Origin: Candidatus Moranbacteria bacterium CG_4_9_14_3_um_filter_42_9
GTDB taxonomy: Bacteria; Patescibacteriota; Minisyncoccia; Moranbacterales; UBA2206
Length of the DNA stretch: 5,499 nt
Reading direction: 5' to 3'
Assembly (NCBI GenBank): GCA_002790635.1
Contig: PFVN01000093.1
Coordinates: 2,696-8,194 of the forward strand
Below the pieces are notes generated by a model. The model saw only the letters and a program-made list of their open reading frames with translations, searched no databases and was not told the DNA's origin. Below are positions 1-5,499 of this stretch, piece by piece. The number at the start of each line of letters is the position of its first letter. Within the stretch, counting starts at the first letter, position 1. The translations under genes and the position numbers were made by a program.

Positions 1-45
1 GGCAAGGATATCCGGAAATTCATCGATTCGCAATGCAAAAAATAA
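1..45 (+). CDS. Possible 3' end of an upstream gene (partial)
   Basis: Frame 1 is open from the window edge to a TAA at 43-45 and would encode a 14-residue tail ending in a lysine-rich segment (GKDIRKFIDSQCKK). The first 30 bases are visibly richer in G+C than the A/T-rich stretch after the stop, which fits a coding-to-noncoding change near here. The other two forward frames also stop soon (at 64-66 and 49-51), and a reverse-strand start at ATG 23-21 cannot be excluded. The stretch is far too short to assign a family or to prove that it is coding. Confidence 0.3.
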   Translation, partial: GKDIRKFIDSQCKK

Positions 46-160
46 AAACGTGAATAAATGTCTCTAGAGTTTTTTAAATTGATTGTTTTAGAATAAATTT
101 TCTTCCTTGTTTGGTGTGGCTTTAAATATTTAAATTATTTTTCGCAAAAAATCTAACGGG
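46..160. other. AT-rich intergenic spacer
   Basis: This is the only longer gap on the left side. It is strongly A/T rich and holds no open frame of note. It should contain the promoter of the glycosyltransferase that starts at 161. Only weak hexamers are visible: TAGAAT at 89-94 without a good -35 box, and TTGTTT (107-112) seventeen bases before TTAAAT (130-135). No convincing terminator hairpin is present. The CTCTAGAG palindrome at 62-69 is followed by T residues but leaves almost no loop. Confidence 0.6.
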
Positions 161-1273
161 ATGAAAATCGCGATTCAAGCGGCTGACCTCGATAGTGATC
201 GGATTGACGGAACCCGCGTTTATATCTTAAATGTTTTGAAATATTTTGGCGGGCTGGATAATTCTAGCGATTTTTTGATATATCACAAAAATGATTTCAA
301 TCCGGAACTTACCCCTCTTGCCTTTCCGAATTACCAAATAAAGAAAATGGCTTTTCCTTTTTTCTGGACGCAAAGTCGGTTTGCGTGGGAAATTTGGAAA
401 GATCGACCAGGTGTTTTATGGATGCCGATGCAAACGATACCATTTGTTAGGAAAAAAAATCTGAAAACCATCGTCACTATTCATGACCTGGCTTTTAAAT
501 ATTTTCCAGATAGTTTTCCTAAAAAAGATTTGCGGCGGCTTAATTATTTTTCCGCATATGCGATTCAAAATTCTGATAAAATTATCGCGGTTTCTGAGTC
601 AACAAAAAAAGACATCCTTAAATTTTTTCCTAAAGCAAACACCGAAAAAATAAAAGTCATTTACCATGGTTTTGACGAAAAAATTTTTTCAATTCCGCGA
701 AACTTGCAAAAAGAAACTGAGATTAAAAAGAAGTTTCTGATCAAAAAAGACTACATATTTTATGCCGGAGCAATACAGCCAAGAAAAAACTTGGCGACTC
801 TGATTGGGGCCTTCGAGTCGCTCAAGCCAAGAATGCCGGAAGTCCAGTTGGTTTTAGCTGGCGAAAAAGCCTGGGAATGGGCTAAAATTGTTGAAAAAGT
901 AGCTCAAAGCCCTTTTTGCAATGACATTATTATGCCCGGAAAGCTCAAATTTGAATATTTGGGACATCTAATGAGGGGAGCGGCAGTATTTGTCTTGCCC
1001 TCTCTCTACGAGGGCTTTGGCATACCGGTTTTAGAAGCTTTTGCTTCAAAAGTCCCGGTTATTGCAGCGGGAAATTCCAGTTTGCCGGAAGTCGGCGGTT
1101 CCGCGGCCATTTATTTTGACGCTAATAAGCCCGCGGAACTTGCGAAAAAAATAGAACAAGTTTTGGGTGATGATAAATTACGAAAACTTATGATTGAAAG
1201 GGGATTGGAGCAGATCAAAAAATTTTCCTGGGAAAAATGCGCCCGCGAAACCTTGGGTTTTCTTAAAAGCTAA
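161..1273 (+). CDS. Glycosyltransferase family 4 (GT-B fold)
   Basis: This 370-residue protein has the usual length and order of a retaining GT4 enzyme (Pfam Glycos_transf_1 type), which transfers a sugar from a nucleotide-sugar donor at the cytoplasmic face of the membrane. The N-terminal Rossmann half (about 1-185) has a Gly-containing loop near DGTRVY (16-21), the TIHDLAF segment with H108-D109, and AVSESTKKDI (143-152). The C-terminal donor half opens with YAGAIQPRKNL (201-211), where R208/K209 would contact the nucleotide phosphates. It carries the EX7E motif as E284-GFGIPVL-E292 in SLYEGFGIPVLEAF, then the usual SSLPEVGG loop (306-313). There is no signal peptide or membrane helix. ATG 161 is chosen because the characteristic MKIAIQA first strand starts there; no good Shine-Dalgarno sequence precedes it. 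The donor and acceptor cannot be read from sequence. A mannosyl- or similar hexosyltransferase in exopolysaccharide or glycan synthesis is a reasonable guess. Its stop codon overlaps the convergent gene's stop by four bases. Confidence 0.93.
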   Translation: MKIAIQAADLDSDRIDGTRVYILNVLKYFGGLDNSSDFLIYHKNDFNPELTPLAFPNYQIKKMAFPFFWTQSRFAWEIWKDRPGVLWMPMQTIPFVRKKNLKTIVTIHDLAFKYFPDSFPKKDLRRLNYFSAYAIQNSDKIIAVSESTKKDILKFFPKANTEKIKVIYHGFDEKIFSIPRNLQKETEIKKKFLIKKDYIFYAGAIQPRKNLATLIGAFESLKPRMPEVQLVLAGEKAWEWAKIVEKVAQSPFCNDIIMPGKLKFEYLGHLMRGAAVFVLPSLYEGFGIPVLEAFASKVPVIAAGNSSLPEVGGSAAIYFDANKPAELAKKIEQVLGDDKLRKLMIERGLEQIKKFSWEKCARETLGFLKS

Positions 1274-1671
1274 TTTTTTTCTAGAAGGATAGTTTTGTAC
1301 AAAAAGTAAAAAATCAGTCCGGCAAAAAACAAGATAAATAAATTCAAAACTAGATCGGCTTTGAGCAAACTATTAAAAAGCAAGGCCGTCAGAACAAGCA
1401 GCAACATAAACGCTGTTTTTTTTAGGGAAAATTTTGTCGTCCCTATCCTAAGTTTGGCAGAAAAATAATTGATTACAGTTATATCGACTAAAATTACGAC
1501 CATAATTTTATACAGTCCGAGATGCGACGAGACAATGCCGGGCAACAAGCCTTCGGCGAGCATTGCAAGCACGAAAAAAATAACTAGAATAAATAGGGCG
1601 TCATTTAGCAGCTTATACGCAATCAGCAATTTATTCCAGCTGATTTTATTGAATGTAAGTCCGAGGGACAT
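1270..1671 (-). CDS. Small four-helix membrane protein of unknown function
   Basis: This 133-residue protein is very hydrophobic, with four likely transmembrane helices at about 24-46, 51-71, 86-104 and 107-128. Basic residues (K79, K84, K85) lie in the TM2-TM3 connection, and a short charged N-terminus (K9, K14, K20) suggests both ends are cytoplasmic. No catalytic motif is visible and I cannot name a family. It is the last gene of the leftward operon. Its ATG lies inside the preceding gene (26-base overlap), and no Shine-Dalgarno sequence is seen, so translation probably depends on ribosomes leaving the upstream gene. Its TAG stop overlaps the TAA of the convergent glycosyltransferase. Size and position suggest a membrane partner of the GT-C enzyme or of the repeat protein, or a small glycolipid flippase-like subunit; both are guesses. 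The hydrophobic pattern and tight packing make it credible as a real gene. Confidence 0.8.
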   Translation of the reverse strand: MSLGLTFNKISWNKLLIAYKLLNDALFILVIFFVLAMLAEGLLPGIVSSHLGLYKIMVVILVDITVINYFSAKLRIGTTKFSLKKTAFMLLLVLTALLFNSLLKADLVLNLFILFFAGLIFYFLYKTILLEKN

Positions 1672-2992
1672 ATCTGATGATTATACGATTTAACATATCA
1701 CGGAGCGTCGCCTTAAGATTGGCAAAGGAAACCGTTTTTTTGAAAGTTACTTCCAGTGAATCAATTTCTACGTCTCGATTTAAATTTTGCATAATTTCAT
1801 AATCCTTTCCAGGAAGATTTGCGAGATTTTCAATCGGCAGCTTGCAGACATATGTTCGGGCGGTCAATATCTTTTTATCAACACTGCAGTCTTTAAAAAT
1901 TTCCAGTCCTTTTTTTGAAACAATAATCGGATTATTTTTCGCCCAAGAATTGGCGATGTTTGTGGAAGGCAAAAAATGTTTCAAGCCGTCTTGGATTAAA
2001 TAGTAACAATTGTCTTCAACAACGGAAAAAACAGTCCCGGCAGGATGGACGCCTTTAATATTGGTCAGTTTTCCTTTCTGATACAAAGCCAATTCGTCCG
2101 CGCTAGCTGGAATAACGCTATTCCAATCATAGCCCATAGCTTCAAAGGTTATTGGATTATCGATTGGAAAAAAATCTTTGCCGCTTATGGCATAAACCCC
2201 CTCGCCATAAGAAATAAGCGAGCCGTCACTAAAACCCGCTGGATCGTTGTGCAACGGATATTGCGCAAGAAAATCACTGTCTTTGCTGATTGCTTGACCG
2301 GACGAATATTGCGTTAAATAAGCGGAGACACTGGCAAACCTTTTTAAATTTTGATCCTCTAAAATATAATACGCGCCATCAATTTGAAAAAGTGCTCCAT
2401 CGGGATATTTTCCTGCACTCGTAATTTCTTGACTAGGCGAATTGTATTTCATTTCTTCCGCATCCACTGCAATGAAGGCCGCGAGCGGAAAACCGAGTAT
2501 TCGAACCGCATTCACGCTTTCAAATTTTCTCAGTTTGCCGTCAGAAATAAGATAAAAATTGCCGTTATTTTTTACCAGAGTTCCGTTCCGAAACCCAATC
2601 GGACTGCCTTCCGGATAAAAGAACGCCTGATAGGAACGTCGAATCTCAGCTATTCCCAATTCGGGTTCAGCTGAATTTCTGCTCAACGTAAAACTTACAA
2701 TGGCCTCAGAAAAATTTCCGACCAGCGCTGTGTCAAAATATATTTTTTTATCCTTGGATATTTTTCCGTCGCGTATCAAAGAACCGGCTTCACTTCTTGG
2801 ACTTATAATGCTATTGGCACTGGAATTCGGATTAGTAAAGTCAAATTCAAATGTCCGGATAGGAAAAAGGATCAAATAAGATAAATATAGCGCGCCAAAA
2901 AACGCGGCTAAATAAAGGATGGCCTGTAAAAAACGGTAAATTTTGCGATTCTTTTCATCCAGAACGGCTTCACGCGTAAGATCAAATTTCAT
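1646..2992 (-). CDS. Single-pass membrane protein with four extracellular repeats
   Basis: The protein has 448 residues. A charged N-terminal tail (1-21, including DEKNRKIYR) is followed by one strong transmembrane helix at about 22-45. The positive-inside rule then places the remaining roughly 400 residues outside the membrane. Residues 46-130 form a polar, probably beta-rich region (ISPRSEAGSLIRDGKI at 63-78). Four degenerate repeats of about 50-55 residues follow at about 132-182, 195-246, 253-305 and 315-366. Their shared pattern is [FYH]xxG[TAS][LV], then a Y-x-I/L strand, LKxF-like residues, an S/P turn and a closing E/D-L-x-x-Y segment. A C-terminal region (370-448) ends in a basic amphipathic stretch. 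Cysteines are few (C329, C369, C383). I recall similar repeats in uncharacterised Patescibacteria surface proteins but know no function. The start codon shares ATGA with the stop of the upstream GT-C gene, so translation is probably coupled. It may be a surface partner, scaffold or substrate of that enzyme (inference). Confidence 0.85.
   Translation of the reverse strand: MKFDLTREAVLDEKNRKIYRFLQAILYLAAFFGALYLSYLILFPIRTFEFDFTNPNSSANSIISPRSEAGSLIRDGKISKDKKIYFDTALVGNFSEAIVSFTLSRNSAEPELGIAEIRRSYQAFFYPEGSPIGFRNGTLVKNNGNFYLISDGKLRKFESVNAVRILGFPLAAFIAVDAEEMKYNSPSQEITSAGKYPDGALFQIDGAYYILEDQNLKRFASVSAYLTQYSSGQAISKDSDFLAQYPLHNDPAGFSDGSLISYGEGVYAISGKDFFPIDNPITFEAMGYDWNSVIPASADELALYQKGKLTNIKGVHPAGTVFSVVEDNCYYLIQDGLKHFLPSTNIANSWAKNNPIIVSKKGLEIFKDCSVDKKILTARTYVCKLPIENLANLPGKDYEIMQNLNRDVEIDSLEVTFKKTVSFANLKATLRDMLNRIIIRYVPRTYIQ
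1895..2599 (-). repeat. Four degenerate protein repeats (coding)
   Basis: These are amino-acid-level repeats within the single-pass membrane protein, not DNA repeats. In translation order the units cover about 2599-2447, 2410-2255, 2236-2078 and 2050-1895. Matching landmarks are GFRNGTLV / KYPDGALF / GFSDGSLI / VHPAGTVF at the start of each unit, then FYLIS / YYILE / VYAIS / YYLIQ, then KLRKF / NLKRF / DFFPI / GLKHF. Their spacing is constant enough for a repeated small beta module. Nucleotide identity between units looks low, so the duplication is old. Confidence 0.7.
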
Positions 2993-4767
2993 TTTTTTAA
3001 TAAATAAATTTTCCCCTGAGTTGAAATGTTTATTTTATCCGGCAACTCAATGAGCGAGACTGAATATTTTTTTTCCGTCGAATGACTGGTCAAAATTGAA
3101 TTTTCCATCACATAATCTTTTTGTGGCATAAGCCTTTCCAATATTCCCGAATTTCTATACATTCCCAGACTATCTTCCGGAATGATGAAATAAATAACAC
3201 TGAATTTACTCCGATCAATTTTATCCAGATCGGCCGGATTAAAAAAATAAACAGCCTGCTTTCCGTAAAGGAAGTTGAGCGGCCCAGTCATCATAGACCA
3301 ACCATCTCCGGTAGAATTTTTGTCAACTAGTATCAGACTATCAGCATTCAAATTATCGCCTATTTTTTGGATTTGAGGAAGCAAATTTTGACTTGGAGAA
3401 AAGTCAAGGTAGTGTGTAAAAATCAGCAGGTTGGTTGCCACTAAGGCAGACGAAAAAAAATAAAAGATTGCCGGACGCTGAAAAAATCGTTCGAGAAACA
3501 TAAGAGCATATAAAATGCTTATTGGAATTACGGCAAAAACGAAACGTCGGAGCATCCAGGGATGATCAGCGGAAACGCTGGGTTGGAGCAGATAAAAAAA
3601 AGCCGGCAGCACAATCAGGTAAGGGATAAGGTTTGTAAATTTTTTATTTTTCCACTCCGAGACAAAACCGGCCGCGCCCAAAAAAACAAAAATTAAGAGG
3701 TCGTAAGCCATAAAAATCCTGGCAACATAAAAAATCTGCCAACCCTCGCTTGGATTTCCGATATTTTGCTGCCAAGCGAGAAAGGGCTTGATCATTCCCT
3801 TGACCAGCGCGACATAAGCCTGGCTATTGGCAGCAAGATTAAAAAAATACAGTATGATTATACCAGCGAATACTAAAGAAATTTTTTTGCCGATCGCTAT
3901 AGAAAAAACTCGGCGCCAATTTTTTTGGCAATGGAACCATAAAATTATCAGCATTATTGCGAAAAAGGCCAGTGCTTCTATTCTGGCAAAAGCCAAAAGT
4001 CCAATGGACAAGAAGCAAGCCAACAAATTAAACTGCTGGGCATTTTTTATGAACAAAACAAATTGATACAATCCAAACCACAAAAGCATCAAGGCTAAAT
4101 TTTCGCTCAAGGTAAATTTAAAAAACCAGGAAAAAACAAAGGAAGTCAGGACAAGCAAAAAAGCAATAAAAGATGACGAACCTCTAAGATATTGTCGCGC
4201 TATCAGATAAAATGATAAAAGGAAAATAAAAAACGATATACCATTAGCTAAAACGAGACCCGGCAGTCCTAAAAATGAATAAAAAACAGCCAGCCAGGCG
4301 ATATAGCCCACGGGAAATTGTGTGATAAGATTTCCGGTTTGCGTGTAATTGAAGCCCGGAAAATTAAGCGCCTTGCCGGGACCGTAAATTTTGAAAAATT
4401 CATCCGCGGCCGGCAAGGAAAATTCCAACTGATGATTTTGCGCCAGACGGATGGCGGCTTCGCTCAGTGAACCCTGATCGCGGCCGGAAAAAATTGTTGG
4501 GGTTGTGAAACTGGAAAAAAGGACAATTGCACCCAGCAACAAGCACAAAATCAGAAAGAATATGCGGTTAAATTTTATCCGGGCCGAATTGACAACTGCC
4601 AGATACGCCAGACCAAGGCCAAAAATAAAAAAATAAACCATCAAAATGGTTTTAAAAAAAATGCCGAGAAGCGCCAAGATTATTCCCAGCCAGCCCAATC
4701 CGATCCAAAAAAGGACAAAAAGTGCGAACAATTGGCGCGGGCTTAAAGTTGTATGTGAGAGTCTCAT
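2989..4767 (-). CDS. GT-C fold (GT39/PMT-like) polytopic glycosyltransferase
   Basis: This 592-residue protein has about 13-14 hydrophobic helices between residues 11 and 452, then a soluble C-terminal domain (about 455-592) that is probably outside the membrane. The layout matches GT-C enzymes of the PMT/ArnT/RgtA-like group, which use polyprenyl-phosphate sugars on the outer face. The first outer loop (89-150) holds GRDQGSLSEAA (95-105). D97 stands where the family's catalytic acidic residue of the DE/DQ motif is expected, and a Y-G-P-G segment follows at 128-131. Other family-like features are SEN at 221-223 at the head of a helix and DHPWMLRRF (401-409) in a late outer loop. The C-terminal domain contains LILVDKNSTGDGW and YFFNPADLDKID. 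ATG 4767 is supported by a near-consensus promoter whose expected start lies on that ATG. It is the first gene of the leftward operon and ends in an ATGA overlap. The acceptor is unknown: protein, lipid or glycan. Confidence 0.88.
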   Translation of the reverse strand: MRLSHTTLSPRQLFALFVLFWIGLGWLGIILALLGIFFKTILMVYFFIFGLGLAYLAVVNSARIKFNRIFFLILCLLLGAIVLFSSFTTPTIFSGRDQGSLSEAAIRLAQNHQLEFSLPAADEFFKIYGPGKALNFPGFNYTQTGNLITQFPVGYIAWLAVFYSFLGLPGLVLANGISFFIFLLSFYLIARQYLRGSSSFIAFLLVLTSFVFSWFFKFTLSENLALMLLWFGLYQFVLFIKNAQQFNLLACFLSIGLLAFARIEALAFFAIMLIILWFHCQKNWRRVFSIAIGKKISLVFAGIIILYFFNLAANSQAYVALVKGMIKPFLAWQQNIGNPSEGWQIFYVARIFMAYDLLIFVFLGAAGFVSEWKNKKFTNLIPYLIVLPAFFYLLQPSVSADHPWMLRRFVFAVIPISILYALMFLERFFQRPAIFYFFSSALVATNLLIFTHYLDFSPSQNLLPQIQKIGDNLNADSLILVDKNSTGDGWSMMTGPLNFLYGKQAVYFFNPADLDKIDRSKFSVIYFIIPEDSLGMYRNSGILERLMPQKDYVMENSILTSHSTEKKYSVSLIELPDKINISTQGKIYLLKK

Positions 4768-4773
4768 TACCTT

Positions 4774-4802
4774 ATTATAAAGCCAAAAAAAACTTTTGCC
4801 AA
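4774..4802 (-). promoter_or_regulatory. Sigma70-type promoter of the leftward operon
   Basis: Read on the minus strand, the -35 box is TTGGCA (4802-4797, five of six consensus positions). A 17-base spacer with a T-tract separates it from the -10 box TATAAT (4779-4774, a perfect match). The six-base discriminator AAGGTA leads directly to ATG 4767, so the expected first transcribed base is the A of the start codon and the mRNA would be leaderless. The AAGG in the discriminator resembles a Shine-Dalgarno core but lies only two bases from the ATG, too close to work as one. Confidence 0.75.
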
Positions 4803-4824
4803 GGCGCTAATTATGATGTAAAAT
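4796..4824 (+). promoter_or_regulatory. Sigma70-type promoter of the rightward glycosyltransferase
   Basis: The -35 box TTGCCA (4796-4801, five of six consensus) is followed by a 17-base spacer and the -10 box TAAAAT (4819-4824, five of six). Six bases (TGATTA) then lead directly to GTG 4831, giving the same leaderless geometry as the opposing promoter. Its -35 hexamer overlaps the opposing one by five bases. An alternative -10, TATGAT (4812-4817), lacks a good -35 box at the right distance. Confidence 0.65.
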
Positions 4825-4830
4825 TGATTA

Positions 4831-5499
4831 GTGAAATCTTTTTTTATTAAAATTGGAAAAGCCGCCAATTCAATCAAAAAGGAGGGCGTTTGGCATGGCG
4901 GCAAAAAAATTACCGGCTATCTCGGCATTTTTTTGAAATCGCTGGCAGAAAAAAAGACCGGCAACATCCTTTTTATAGCTGGCGGAGTGGGAGATAGCGC
5001 TCGTTACCGTGCCTTTGGTGTGGCCGAGGAATTAAACCAGCATGGTTTCGCTGCGGCTGTTGCGATGTCGGACGACCCATTCCTTTTGCGCTACGCAGAT
5101 GAGTTCCGGGTCTTTATCTTTCATAAAACCATTTTTACTCCAAAAATTGGAAAGCTCGTTGAAAAAATAAAGGCGCAAAAAAAAGAAATCATATTTGACA
5201 CGGATGACCTTCTTTTTGATCCCCAATACCGTGAAAGAATTGATTATCTCAAAAACACCAACGAGCTGGAAAAAAAAGCATACGAAACCGGCCTGGGTAG
5301 AGAATTTTTGGTTGATCAATATGTCAAAATCTGTTCCGCTTCAACCTCTTTCTTGGCTGATGTGCTAAGAAACTATAAAAAAAAAGTCTTTATCGTGCCC
5401 AATAAGCTTTCCAGGGATGATTTGCGAATCGCGGATAAATTGCAGGCGGCCGGCACCCAATTACCCAGAGCGGATATCCGAGTAGGTTATTTTAGCGGA
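4831..5499 (+). CDS. Glycosyltransferase, GT4-like, N-terminal part (runs off the window)
   Basis: The frame is open from GTG 4831 to the window edge, giving 223 residues without a stop. An in-frame TGA at 4825-4827 makes this GTG the most upstream possible start, and the promoter geometry supports it. After a basic N-terminal stretch (1-44) the Rossmann part begins with GNILFIAGGVGDSARYRAFG (44-63). This is the type of first strand, with SARYR, seen in GT4-like enzymes that bind a glycan acceptor. Next come IIFDTDDLLFDPQY (120-133), an acidic motif typical of a bacterial surface-polysaccharide glycosyltransferase subgroup, SASTSFLADVL (169-179), and VFIVPNKLS (186-194). The last visible residues, IRVGYFSG (216-223), match the start of the C-terminal donor-binding domain, so about half of the enzyme is missing. 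There is no signal peptide or membrane helix, so it is probably cytosolic or peripheral. Donor and acceptor cannot be predicted. Confidence 0.87.
   Translation, partial: MKSFFIKIGKAANSIKKEGVWHGGKKITGYLGIFLKSLAEKKTGNILFIAGGVGDSARYRAFGVAEELNQHGFAAAVAMSDDPFLLRYADEFRVFIFHKTIFTPKIGKLVEKIKAQKKEIIFDTDDLLFDPQYRERIDYLKNTNELEKKAYETGLGREFLVDQYVKICSASTSFLADVLRNYKKKVFIVPNKLSRDDLRIADKLQAAGTQLPRADIRVGYFSG

Noticed and set aside
62..75. CTCTAGAG palindrome followed by T residues, as a terminator
   Set aside because: The palindrome has no room for a loop and would form at most three base pairs, so it is not a credible intrinsic terminator.
89..135. Promoter for the glycosyltransferase at 161 (TAGAAT 89-94, or TTGTTT 107-112 with TTAAAT 130-135)
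   Set aside because: Neither has both boxes close to consensus, and in such A/T-rich DNA matches of this quality are expected by chance.
1469..1693. Forward open frame of 74 codons
   Set aside because: It is antisense to the small membrane protein, whose four-helix pattern and operon position are better supported.
2045..2674. Two forward open frames (2045-2317 and 2384-2674)
   Set aside because: They are antisense to the repeat protein, lack promoter or start signals, and have low-complexity translations without domain character.
3121..4066. Forward open frames at 3121-3330 and 3827-4066
   Set aside because: They lie antisense to the GT-C gene, whose helices and motifs are continuous across both.
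5032..5319. Reverse open frame of 95 codons opposite the right-hand glycosyltransferase
   Set aside because: It lies inside a convincing forward gene with GT4-like motifs, and its translation shows no recognisable domain.
1..5499. CRISPR array, tRNA, rRNA, insertion sequence or toxin-antitoxin pair
   Set aside because: I saw no regularly spaced direct repeats, no tRNA cloverleaf, no transposase motifs or terminal inverted repeats, and no small toxin-like gene pair.

Overview
The window is AT-rich, densely packed bacterial DNA carrying part of a cell-surface glycan or glycosylation locus. The style fits a Patescibacteria/CPR (Parcubacteria-like) genome: frequent A/T homopolymers, overlapping gene ends, no clear Shine-Dalgarno sequence before most starts, and a long repeat-bearing membrane protein of a kind I associate with that group. 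This assignment is inference from style and recalled family resemblance, as no marker gene is present.

Layout from left to right. Bases 1-45 may be the 3' end of an upstream gene, followed by an AT-rich spacer up to 160. A complete GT4-type glycosyltransferase runs forward (161-1273). It meets, tail to tail with a 4-base overlap, a three-gene leftward operon. In transcription order this holds a large polytopic GT-C/GT39-like glycosyltransferase (4767-2989), a single-pass protein with four degenerate extracellular repeats (2992-1646) and a small four-helix membrane protein (1671-1270). The operon genes overlap by 4 and 26 bases. Diverging from it, a second soluble-type glycosyltransferase starts at GTG 4831 and runs off the right edge.

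The 63-base divergent gap (4768-4830) is the most striking piece. It contains two near-consensus sigma70-type promoters facing away from each other, with -35 hexamers that overlap in one 7-base dyad (TTGCCAA) exactly at the midpoint. Each has a 17-base spacer and a 6-base discriminator that puts the expected first transcribed base on the start codon. Both transcripts are therefore predicted to be leaderless and mutually exclusive at the level of polymerase binding.

Functionally, the two cytoplasmic glycosyltransferases could build a glycan from nucleotide sugars. The GT-C enzyme would transfer sugars from a lipid-linked donor on the outer face of the membrane. The repeat protein and the small membrane protein, translationally linked to the GT-C gene, are candidate partners or substrates of it. 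Their roles are unknown.
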